Assembly (NCBI RefSeq): GCF_046159835.1
Contig: NZ_JBJXCY010000002.1
Span: 1,116,001 to 1,180,000 of the forward strand
Direction of reading: 5' to 3'
Source of the DNA: JACKJK01 sp046159835
Lineage (GTDB): Bacteria > Pseudomonadota > Alphaproteobacteria > Rhizobiales > Tepidamorphaceae
DNA length: 64,000 nt
The position numbers and the translations under genes are program-made. The notes below the pieces were generated by a model, which searched no databases, had not been told where the DNA came from, and saw only the letters and a program-made list of their open reading frames with translations. Of this stretch, positions 10,418 to 17,388 are shown one piece after another (position 1 is the first letter of the stretch; each line of letters starts with the position of its first letter).

Positions 10418-11071
10418 TCACGCTTTCTCGGTGTCCTCGCGCGCCGGCAGAGGGTGGCCGGGCATCAGCTCATAGGGGTGCTTCCAGCCCGGCATGTCGG
10501 CAATCCGGTCGCGCCAGCGCGCCACATGGGCGAAGTCCCGATCGAGATCGACGCCCAGTTCGTCACCGAAATACATGTAGCCCACCATGGACAGGTCGGC
10601 GATGGTCGGCCGCGAGGCAACCGCGAAATCGCGCCCGTCGAGATGGTCGTTCAGCACGCCGAGCGCGGCCTTCGCCCGCCCGCCGAGAAACCCGGTCACG
10701 TCCGGGTTCGCCTTGCGCACGAAGGTGCGCAGGAAGCGGTATGTCGCGAGGTAGCTTGTCAGCTTGTGGTTGTCGAACAGCAGCCAGCGCAGGATCTCGC
10801 GGCGTTCATCCCCGTTGCCCGGGCCGAAGCGGCCGGTCGTCTCGGCCAGATAATCGAGGATGACGCCGCTCTGGGCCATGCGGCGGTTGCCGTGTTCCAG
10901 CACCGGCACCTCGCCCATCGGGTTGATGGCGCGGTAGGCATCCGTCTTCGTCTCGCCGTTGAAATAGTCGACGAAGACCGCCTCCCAAGGCGTCCCGGAC
11001 AAGGCCAGATGCAGCGCAGCCTTGTAGGCATTGCCGGACTGGGCAAAGCAGTAAAGTCGGTATTCGGCCAT
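10418..11071 (-). CDS. Glutathione S-transferase family protein
   Basis: 217-residue cytosolic GST-like protein. An N-terminal thioredoxin-fold part (MAEYRLYCFAQSGNAYKAALHLAL, then the cis-Pro region MGEVPVLEHGNRRMAQSGVILDYL) is followed by an alpha-helical C-terminal domain. The ATG at 11071 has a strong GGGG SD five bases upstream; an in-frame TTG directly before it is less likely. Substrate unknown. It is co-directional and closely spaced with the AhpD-like gene downstream. Confidence 0.9.
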   Translation of the reverse strand: MAEYRLYCFAQSGNAYKAALHLALSGTPWEAVFVDYFNGETKTDAYRAINPMGEVPVLEHGNRRMAQSGVILDYLAETTGRFGPGNGDERREILRWLLFDNHKLTSYLATYRFLRTFVRKANPDVTGFLGGRAKAALGVLNDHLDGRDFAVASRPTIADLSMVGYMYFGDELGVDLDRDFAHVARWRDRIADMPGWKHPYELMPGHPLPAREDTEKA

Positions 11072-11178
11072 CAAGCCCCCCTTGTGTGCCGAAAGTCAGC
11101 ACACTCAAAGCGCCGCAAGGCCGCGATGTCCAGTCAAAACGGGATCGGATGGGGGTTGCGAAAAACGCGGTATTGCGA

Positions 11179-11829
11179 TCAGCGCAGCAGCGCGACCGCG
11201 CCGCCGGCGCTCAGCGAACCGTCGAAGCGGCGCTCGCTCTTGCGCGAAAGCACCGCGACCTGCGCCCCGGACTGGTCCTTCAGGACCACCGAGTTCCCCT
11301 CGATGTTCCACGCGCCGATCTTCTTCAGCTCTTCGCTGGTGCAGTTGCGCGTGGACGCGCGGTAGCCGCCGCTCCACCCGGTCAGCGAGACGTTGAGCTG
11401 GCACGAGGAGAAGGAGTCGGCAATCGTCCACTGGCCGAGCACATCTTCCTTCTTCGGCGCGGCGACCGTGGTCGCGACCGAGCTTGGCTGCGGGCCGCTG
11501 TTGGCCGCCGCGACCTGCGTCTGCTGCTGGGTCTGGGGCTGCTGCTGGGCCTGCGGGTCGGAATTCTGCGGGTAGCCCTGCGGGTACATGCCCTGCTGCT
11601 GTTGCTGCTGGGCCGCCTGCTGCTGCGCGAGCTGCTGCTGGTAGAGGTCCTGCTGCGTGCGGTTGTCGACACGCGCCGTCTGGCTGTCCGGCGGCGGGGT
11701 CAGCTGCTCGCTGGTGACCGTACGGTTCGGGGCGGGACCCGTCGAGAAGGGCGCGCGCCGCTGCATGCCGTTGCTGCATGCGGCAAGCGTCAGTGCCGCC
11801 AGTGAAATGGCGATGAACCTGGAATACAC
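11179..11829 (-). CDS. Lipoprotein with Gln-rich linker and AprI/Inh-type protease inhibitor domain
   Basis: Predicted 216-residue lipoprotein. A GTG start at 11829 with GGGACG upstream gives a short signal peptide ending in a lipobox (LTLAAC, Cys at about 18). A long Gln-rich low-complexity tract follows (about residues 50-105, with runs such as QQQQQQ). The C-terminal ~95 residues resemble the AprI/Inh metalloprotease-inhibitor beta-barrel family: LGQWTIADSFSSCQL, then a second Cys in RNCTSEEL, then GAWNIEGNSVVLKD. No AprA/serralysin protease gene is in the window, so an envelope role other than protease inhibition is possible. It lies 127 bases downstream of mmsA. Confidence 0.8.
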   Translation of the reverse strand: MYSRFIAISLAALTLAACSNGMQRRAPFSTGPAPNRTVTSEQLTPPPDSQTARVDNRTQQDLYQQQLAQQQAAQQQQQQGMYPQGYPQNSDPQAQQQPQTQQQTQVAAANSGPQPSSVATTVAAPKKEDVLGQWTIADSFSSCQLNVSLTGWSGGYRASTRNCTSEELKKIGAWNIEGNSVVLKDQSGAQVAVLSRKSERRFDGSLSAGGAVALLR

Positions 11830-11956
11830 GGCAAACGTCCCGATGTTGCTTTCAGCCCCTGAAGCGGCGCGAAACTTAAGTGAAGACGCCCGGCGGGGCA
11901 ATGGCGCCGCCGGTGTCTGGGTTAACGCACAGCCTGCGTGTTGCACGCAGATGCGG

Positions 11957-13456
11957 CTATTTCATGGTCGGAATGACGAATTCCGCGCCGTCCTTGACGC
12001 CCGACGGCCAGCGCGCCGTCACTGTCTTGGTGCGGGTGTAGAACTTGAACGCGTCCGGCCCGTGCTGGTTGAGGTCGCCGAAGCCCGACTTCTTCCACCC
12101 GCCGAACGTGTGGTAGGCGAGCGGCACCGGGATCGGCACGTTGATGCCGACCATGCCGATATTGATCCGATTGGCGAAATCGCGCGCGGTGTCGCCATCA
12201 CGGGTGAAGATCGCCGTGCCGTTCCCGTATTCGTGGTCCATCGCAAGGCCGATGGCCTCGTCATAGGTCTTGGCGCGAACCGTGGCCAGAACCGGTCCGA
12301 AGATCTCGGTCTTGTAGATCTCCATGTCCTTGGTGACGTTGTCGAACAGGCAGCCACCCATGAAGTAGCCGTTCTCGTAGCCCTGCATGCTGAAGTCACG
12401 CCCGTCGACGACGAGCGTCGCGCCCTCTTCCACGCCTTTGTCGACGAGGCCCTTCACGCGGGTATGGGCTTCCTTGGTCACCAGCGGGCCGAAATCGACA
12501 TCATCGCCTGCCGTGTACGGGCCGATCTTCAGGCTTTCGACGCGCGGCGCGAGCTTCTCGATCAGCGCATCCGCCGTCGTCTCGCCCACCGGCACCGCGA
12601 CGGACACCGCCATGCAGCGTTCGCCCGCCGCGCCGTAGCCCGCACCCACCAGCGCGTCCACCGCCTGGTCCATGTCGGCATCCGGCATGATGATCATGTG
12701 GTTCTTGGCGCCACCGAAACACTGCACCCGCTTGCCCGCCGCGCAGCCGCGCGAATAGACGTAGTGGGCAATCGCCGTCGACCCGACGAAGCCCACCGCC
12801 TGGATGTCGGTATCGTCGAGCACCGCGTCCACGGCTTCCTTGTCGCCGTTGACGACATTGAGGATGCCGGCCGGCGCGCCGGCTTCCAGCATCAGTTCCG
12901 CCAGCATCAGCGGCACGGACGGGTCGCGCTCGGACGGCTTGAGGATGAAGGCGTTGCCGGCGGCAATTGCCGGGCAGAACTTCCACATCGGTATCATCGC
13001 CGGGAAGTTGAACGGGGTGATGCCCGCAACGACGCCGAGCGGCTGGCGCATGGAGTACATGTCGATGCCGGGGCCTGCGCCTTCGGAGAACTCGCCCTTC
13101 AGCAGGTGCGGCGCGCCGATGCAGAACTCGGCGACCTCAAGCCCGCGGATCACGTCGCCCTTGGCATCCGGGATCGTCTTGCCGTGCTCGCGCGACAGGG
13201 CTTCCGCCAGCTTGTCCATGTCCCGGTGCAGCAGGTCCACGAACTTCATCATCACGCGGGCGCGCTTCTGCGGGTTCTGCGCGGCCCATGCCGGCTGTGC
13301 GGCAGCGGCATTCTCGACCGCCGCGCGAACCTCGGCCTTCGTGGCCAGCGCGACCTTGGCCTGGACCTCACCCGTCGCCGGGTTGAAGACGTCCGCAAAG
13401 CGACCGCTCTTGCCGGCAACGCGCTCGCCGCCGATGAAATGACCGATTTCCTCCAT
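11957..13456 (-). CDS. mmsA: CoA-acylating methylmalonate-semialdehyde dehydrogenase
   Basis: Aldehyde dehydrogenase family enzyme that oxidises methylmalonate semialdehyde to propionyl-CoA in valine degradation, and malonate semialdehyde to acetyl-CoA. The 499 residues match MmsA length. Motifs include ITPFNFPAMIPMWK, the NAD-binding GFVGSTAIAHYVY and GAAGERCMAVSVAV with the catalytic Cys. The ATG at 13456 has GGGAGG five bases upstream and gives MEEIGHFIGGERV; the longer open frame lacks support. The 303 bases to the divergent GNAT gene are shared promoter space. Confidence 0.95.
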   Translation of the reverse strand: MEEIGHFIGGERVAGKSGRFADVFNPATGEVQAKVALATKAEVRAAVENAAAAQPAWAAQNPQKRARVMMKFVDLLHRDMDKLAEALSREHGKTIPDAKGDVIRGLEVAEFCIGAPHLLKGEFSEGAGPGIDMYSMRQPLGVVAGITPFNFPAMIPMWKFCPAIAAGNAFILKPSERDPSVPLMLAELMLEAGAPAGILNVVNGDKEAVDAVLDDTDIQAVGFVGSTAIAHYVYSRGCAAGKRVQCFGGAKNHMIIMPDADMDQAVDALVGAGYGAAGERCMAVSVAVPVGETTADALIEKLAPRVESLKIGPYTAGDDVDFGPLVTKEAHTRVKGLVDKGVEEGATLVVDGRDFSMQGYENGYFMGGCLFDNVTKDMEIYKTEIFGPVLATVRAKTYDEAIGLAMDHEYGNGTAIFTRDGDTARDFANRINIGMVGINVPIPVPLAYHTFGGWKKSGFGDLNQHGPDAFKFYTRTKTVTARWPSGVKDGAEFVIPTMK

Positions 13457-13759
13457 GAGGACCTCCCGTTGATCTGATCGCCGCGCAAGCCCGCGCCCGG
13501 CTCTTGATCCTGTCGTATCGCCGCGCCGGGATACTGGCAAGCCGACACAGGTCGCATCCGCGCCCTCGGACCGCTCTCGGCGGCACCCCGCCAGCACCTT
13601 GCCCCAAGGGGAGAAGTTCGGCGTTAAACCGGGCGATTCACCAATTAACCGGCCATGCGCACGTGGCATGTCTCCCCTGCCATCGTTTTTTTGCCGGACT
13701 CACCCCATATTGCAGTGCAGCATAGTGTCTGAGGAGACGCCGATCCGGAGGGTCGTGAC
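13457..13759. other. Divergent intergenic region between mmsA and the GNAT gene
   Basis: 303 bases with no convincing gene. It must hold the promoters of mmsA (minus) and the GNAT gene (plus). Visible elements are an SD for each gene, a T-run (TTTTTTT near 13686) and the motif ATATTGCAGTGC at 13707-13718, which also occurs upstream of sdhC (listed separately). Confidence 0.6.
13707..13721 (+). promoter_or_regulatory. Conserved ATATTGCAGTGC element upstream of GNAT gene
   Basis: ATATTGCAGTGC followed by AGC lies about 40 bases before the GNAT start. The same 12-mer, in the orientation of transcription, overlaps the probable -10 of sdhC (21756-21767). It contains TGCA-G-TGCA, a near-palindrome suitable for a regulator. 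Function is inference. Confidence 0.35.
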
Positions 13760-14389
13760 ATGCAGAAAGGACAAAGCATGGACGACCACCATACGCATGA
13801 TGCCGGGGGCGGAGCGGTCCGGCGCCTTTGGGCGACGGAAAGCCGCCCCTTTCGCGAACACCTGCTCCGGCTCAGCGCCGACAGCCGCCGCATGCGCTTT
13901 GCCGGCGCGGTGTCGGACGAGTTCGTGGAGCAGTACGCCAACACAGCGATCTCCCGGGCGCTCGTCATTTTCGGCTGGTTCGAGGACGGCAAGTTGCGCG
14001 CGGTTGCGGAATTGCACGGCTCGATGTTTGCCGATACCGGCGAAGCGGCCTTCACCGTGGAGACCGACTACCAGAACCGTCGAATCGGTTCTGCGCTGAT
14101 GAAGCGTGTGGTGCTGACCGCACGCAACCGCAACATGCGCCGGCTCATCGTCTCGTGCCTGTCGGAGAATGCGCAGATGCGCCGGCTGGCCCAGCGCCAC
14201 GACGCGGAAATCGAGTTTCACACCGGGGAGACCATCGGCACGGTGCATTCGCGCATGCCCAATGGGCTGTCGCTCCTGCGTGAGGCCATCGCGGAGGGCC
14301 ACGGCTTCGCCCAGTCGATGATCGATCTTCAGTCGAGTGTGTGGGTCAAGCACGGCGCGGCCAAGCCGCGCGCGGCATCAACGCGCTGA
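13760..14389 (+). CDS. GNAT family N-acetyltransferase
   Basis: 209-residue acetyltransferase of the GNAT fold with unknown acceptor. The acetyl-CoA binding motif is visible as TDYQNRRIGSALMKRVV (about residues 112-128), preceded by two beta-strands (ALVIFGWF, AVAELHGSMF). Two starts are plausible: ATG 13760 with GGAGGG seven bases upstream, and ATG 13778 (MDDHHTHD) with AAAGGA seven bases upstream. The N-terminus of the shorter form is His/Asp-rich. It is transcribed away from mmsA and converges on the sdhB region. Confidence 0.88.
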   Translation: MQKGQSMDDHHTHDAGGGAVRRLWATESRPFREHLLRLSADSRRMRFAGAVSDEFVEQYANTAISRALVIFGWFEDGKLRAVAELHGSMFADTGEAAFTVETDYQNRRIGSALMKRVVLTARNRNMRRLIVSCLSENAQMRRLAQRHDAEIEFHTGETIGTVHSRMPNGLSLLREAIAEGHGFAQSMIDLQSSVWVKHGAAKPRAASTR

Positions 14390-14483
14390 TATCGCACATC
14401 AGGAATAGGCTCGGCGGGATCAGACTCGCCGGGCGACAATCCGCGCAAACCAAAAGGTCGATCAGGAGCGCACCGCACGTGTA

Positions 14484-14573
14484 TTAGACGCGGCGGGCGA
14501 CCATCATCTTCTTGATCTCGGCAATCGCCTTGGCCGGGTTCAGGCCCTTTGGGCAGGTCTGCGTGCAGTTCAT
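14484..14573 (-). pseudogene. Duplicated 3' fragment of sdhB (last 29 codons plus stop)
   Basis: This stretch encodes MNCTQTCPKGLNPAKAIAEI and then KKMMVARRV plus TAA: exactly the last 29 residues of the SdhB encoded at 14650-15429. Aligned over 90 bases, the two copies differ at nine positions, all third-codon positions and all synonymous. Similarity stops abruptly upstream (14574), but weaker similarity runs past the stop (both contain CGATCA and GCGCACCG). It has no promoter or start of its own. The pattern of synonymous-only differences indicates a fragment that diverged while under selection as a real gene and was later cut off, for example by allele replacement, rather than a fresh slippage duplication. 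Confidence 0.85.
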
Positions 14574-14649
14574 TGCCCGCGCGCCCGCAGGCGCTCCAGC
14601 GCCGAGGACGTGTGAACCGAGAAACCGATCATGATTCCTCGCGCACCGG
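14574..14649. other. Spacer between sdhB remnant and sdhB
   Basis: 76 bases with no recognised feature. On the minus strand a 20-codon reading frame (MIGFSVHTSSALERLRARGQ) begins after a GAGG sequence and ends at the edge of the sdhB remnant. It may be the truncated start of a gene that once followed sdhB, or chance. Confidence 0.3.
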
Positions 14650-15429
14650 TTAGACCCGCCGCGCCACCATCATCTTCTTGATCTCGGCGATTGCCTTCGC
14701 CGGGTTCAGACCCTTCGGGCAGGTCTGCGTGCAGTTCATGATCGTATGGCAGCGATAGAGCCGGAACGGGTCCTCGAGATTGTCGAGGCGCTTACCGGTG
14801 TTCTCGTCACGGCTGTCGATCAGCCAGCGATAGGCCTGCAGCAGCACGGCGGGGCCGAGGTAGCGGTCGCCGTTCCACCAGTAGCTCGGGCACGATGTCG
14901 AGCAGCACGCGCACAGGATGCACTCGTACAGCCCGTCGAGCTTCTCGCGGTCCTCGTGCGACTGCTTCCACTCGTGTTCCGGCGTCGGCGAGGACGTCTG
15001 CAGCCACGGCTCAATGGAGGCAAGCTGGGTGTAGAAGCGCGTCAGGTCCGGCACGAGGTCCTTCATCACCGGCATGTGCGGCAGCGGGTAGATCTTCACC
15101 GCGCCGGAAATCTCGTCCATGCCGCGCGTGCAGGCCAGCGTGTTCATGCCGTCGATGTTCATCGCGCAGGAACCGCAGATGCCTTCGCGGCAGGAGCGGC
15201 GGAAGGTCAACGTCGGGTCGATGTTGTTCTTGATCCAGATGAGACCGTCGAGGACCATCGGGCCGCAATCGGCGGTGTCGACATGGTAGGTGTCGACGCG
15301 CGGATTGGCGCCGTCATCCGGGTTCCAGCGATAAACGCGGAACTCGCGGGTTTCCTCGGCGCCGTCCGGCTTCGGCCAGGACTTGCCGTCCTTCATCTGG
15401 GAATTTTTCGGCAGCGTCAGCTGAACCAT
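14650..15429 (-). CDS. sdhB: Succinate dehydrogenase iron-sulfur subunit
   Basis: Iron-sulfur subunit of respiratory complex II. The 259 residues show all three cluster motifs: CREGICGSCAMNIDG for [2Fe-2S], CILCACCSTSCP and CTQTCPKGLNP for the [4Fe-4S] and [3Fe-4S] clusters. The ATG at 15429 gives the usual length and MVQLTLPKNSQ start; the upstream extension is not supported. It is not adjacent to sdhA: about 3.6 kb and four other genes intervene. It must therefore be expressed from its own promoter or with the small secreted gene 137 bases upstream. A fragment of a second copy lies 77 bases downstream. Confidence 0.97.
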   Translation of the reverse strand: MVQLTLPKNSQMKDGKSWPKPDGAEETREFRVYRWNPDDGANPRVDTYHVDTADCGPMVLDGLIWIKNNIDPTLTFRRSCREGICGSCAMNIDGMNTLACTRGMDEISGAVKIYPLPHMPVMKDLVPDLTRFYTQLASIEPWLQTSSPTPEHEWKQSHEDREKLDGLYECILCACCSTSCPSYWWNGDRYLGPAVLLQAYRWLIDSRDENTGKRLDNLEDPFRLYRCHTIMNCTQTCPKGLNPAKAIAEIKKMMVARRV

Positions 15430-15566
15430 GCTTGCGCGTCCCCGTAAATCTGTTCGCGGCGTGTTGCACCGCCACAAGGGGTTTTAGGCCCCGGAGGCCG
15501 GGTTGGAAAGGCTACAATGCGGATAGTGGCCTCGGCAAATGGTCGCGGCCGGTTCGACGGGCCGGA

Positions 15567-15896
15567 CTACTGCCCCTTGCAGCGCCCTGGCGTGTTCGAC
15601 ATGAAGGCGACGGTGGCCTTGCCCTCGGCTTCGCTGATCTTGGGCCGCAGCTCTGCCATTGCCGCATCGTCGCGGCGCAAACCCGCCAGCATCAGCGCCT
15701 GCTGATTGTCGTTCAGCTCCTCCGCCGCCGCTTTCACCAGACACGCGCAGCCTTCGGCGCCGAGTCTGCTCTTGGCCGTGCATTCCTCCATGATGGCATC
15801 GAGGCTGGCCTGGTCCGCCATTGCGTAGCCGGAAACGGCAGCCGTCAGGGCGCTTGCGACGAGCGCAGCTTGGGCTGTTCTGGCAATCGGTTTCAT
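15567..15896 (-). CDS. Small secreted cysteine-containing protein, unknown function
   Basis: 109-residue predicted exported protein without a family I recognise. A signal peptide (KPIARTAQAALVASALTAAV, cleavage after AMA at about 29) precedes a mostly helical mature part with cysteines in MEECTAKSRLGAEGCACLVK and a last one in GRCKGQ. This spacing resembles small periplasmic Cys-rich helical proteins. It lies 137 bases upstream of sdhB on the same strand and could be co-transcribed. An in-frame ATG 12 codons upstream is possible but would weaken the signal peptide. Confidence 0.7.
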   Translation of the reverse strand: MKPIARTAQAALVASALTAAVSGYAMADQASLDAIMEECTAKSRLGAEGCACLVKAAAEELNDNQQALMLAGLRRDDAAMAELRPKISEAEGKATVAFMSNTPGRCKGQ

Positions 15897-16011
15897 GTCC
15901 GGCTTGTCTCCTGCCTTGTTTGTGCGTGGCATCCAACGATGCGACACGCTAGCCTGCGGGTTGCAGAGCACGCAACTGTTGGAGGAGACGGGCCTCAGCC
16001 CGCAAGTGCAT

Positions 16012-16533
16012 ATGGCACAGGACATCGTTCTCAGCGTCGTTGCGCCGGACAAGCCCGGCCTCGTCGATTCACTCTCCACCGTGATCGCCGAACATGATGG
16101 CAACTGGCTGGCCTCGTCCATGGCGCGGCTCGGCGGGCAGTTCGCCGGCATCGTGCAGGTCGATATCCCCGATGACAGGCGCGCGGCGTTCGAAGAGGCG
16201 CTGGGCGGGCTGAGCGGGCGCGGCATAGACGTGACCGTTCGCGCGAGCGAAGCGTCGACCCCGGCAGGGGGAGGCCGCGTGGCGCATCTCTCCGTCACCG
16301 GCGCGGACCACCCCGGCATCGTGCGCGACATTTCCCATGCTCTCGCCGAACTTGATGTCAGCATCGAGCAGCTTCACACCCAGCTCTTCATGGGATCGAT
16401 GTCCGGCACGCCGCTGTTTGCAGCCCAGGCCGATATCGTGCTCCCCGATGGCCTCGAGGCAGACGAATTGCACGACAAGCTGGAGCGGATTGCAGCAGAC
16501 CTCGTCACCGAGCTCGAATTCAAGCTGGACTGA
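16012..16533 (+). CDS. Double-ACT domain regulatory protein, GcvR-like
   Basis: 173 residues made of two ACT domains: residues 1-80 (DIVLSVVAPDKPGLVDSLS) and about 88-170 (VAHLSVTGADHPGIVRDIS). Stand-alone double-ACT proteins of this type are related to GcvR, which modulates the glycine cleavage regulator in Enterobacteria. No gcv gene is in the window, so the ligand is unknown. The ATG at 16012 gives the canonical N-terminus; GGAGGAG upstream is rather far away (about 25 bases). It is the only plus-strand gene inside the sdhA-sdhB gap. Confidence 0.85.
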   Translation: MAQDIVLSVVAPDKPGLVDSLSTVIAEHDGNWLASSMARLGGQFAGIVQVDIPDDRRAAFEEALGGLSGRGIDVTVRASEASTPAGGGRVAHLSVTGADHPGIVRDISHALAELDVSIEQLHTQLFMGSMSGTPLFAAQADIVLPDGLEADELHDKLERIAADLVTELEFKLD

Positions 16534-16545
16534 GCGATCCGCTCA
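16531..16545. terminator. Short palindrome across two convergent stop codons
   Basis: TGAGCG-ATC-CGCTCA is a perfect 6-bp stem starting at the stop codon of the ACT gene and ending at the stop of the FkbM gene. No T-run follows, so it is at best a weak bidirectional terminator. Confidence 0.35.
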
Positions 16546-17388
16546 ACCGCGCAGGTAGAGCTTGTTTGTCTGCGTCGCGCCGTCTTTCCGAAAGCCAGCC
16601 GCTTCAAGCCGCGCGGTCAGGTCTTCGGCCCACAGGTCCCGGTGCGCGTCTTCCAGCAGGATCGCACGCGGCAGGTCCGCCGGGAGAACTTGCGCAAGAT
16701 ACGGCACCAGCACGCGATCTTCGTAGCCTTCCACGTCGATCTTCACGAGGTCCGCCGCGGCAATGGCTTCTTCGGCCAGCACGGCGCTCAGCGGACGGAC
16801 ACGCACGCAAACGCCCGTCTCCGGGTCGCCGACGGCTTCCTTCAGCATGGACGAGCGACCAGCATTCTTGCCGCCATCGGCGAAGAACTGGGCCGTGGTT
16901 TCCTCTGCACCCAGCGCGCAGTCGTGCACGGTGACGTTGTCGCAGGCGTTGGCGGCGAGGTTGAACGCAAGCTTTTGCCCCGTGCGCGCGTTCGGCTCGA
17001 AGGCCAGTACGCGGCCCCGTGGCCCGAGCGCTCGGCTCGCGAGGATCGCGTAGATGCCGATATTCGCACCGATATCGATGAAGGTGCCGCCTGCGGGCAG
17101 ATGCGGCGCGACGAGCGCCAGCTCTTCGGCCTCGGGCAGCGCGCCGGTCATGGCGATCTGCCGGTCACCGAAATTCTCCGTCGGGTAGATGCGCAGCTTC
17201 ACCCCGTCGGCATTCACGTCCAAGGGGCCACGATGCTCACGCGCGAGCGTCTTCCACTTCGCCTTGCCGGGCAGGCCTTGCGCCTGATGCGCGGCGCATT
17301 CGGCCCACGCCACCCGGTTGGCCAGGCTTGGCGTGAAGGCTCCGAACGGGCTGTCGCTGTCGATTTGCACGGCGTCCGGTTCCTGCAT
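16543..17388 (-). CDS. FkbM family SAM-dependent methyltransferase
   Basis: 281-residue O-methyltransferase of the FkbM family, enzymes that usually methylate sugars or glycans. The SAM site is visible as GTFIDIGANIGIYAILASRA, followed by VLAFEPNA and the acidic VKIDVEGYE. The ATG at 17388 overlaps the upstream stop as TGATG and has GGGGA six bases upstream; GTG at 17400 is a weaker alternative. Translational coupling with the OpgB-like gene suggests both act on the same envelope polymer, by inference. Confidence 0.88.
   Translation of the reverse strand: MQEPDAVQIDSDSPFGAFTPSLANRVAWAECAAHQAQGLPGKAKWKTLAREHRGPLDVNADGVKLRIYPTENFGDRQIAMTGALPEAEELALVAPHLPAGGTFIDIGANIGIYAILASRALGPRGRVLAFEPNARTGQKLAFNLAANACDNVTVHDCALGAEETTAQFFADGGKNAGRSSMLKEAVGDPETGVCVRVRPLSAVLAEEAIAAADLVKIDVEGYEDRVLVPYLAQVLPADLPRAILLEDAHRDLWAEDLTARLEAAGFRKDGATQTNKLYLRG

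Noticed and set aside
13686..13694. T-run as a terminator upstream of the GNAT gene
   Set aside because: No stem precedes it and no gene ends there.
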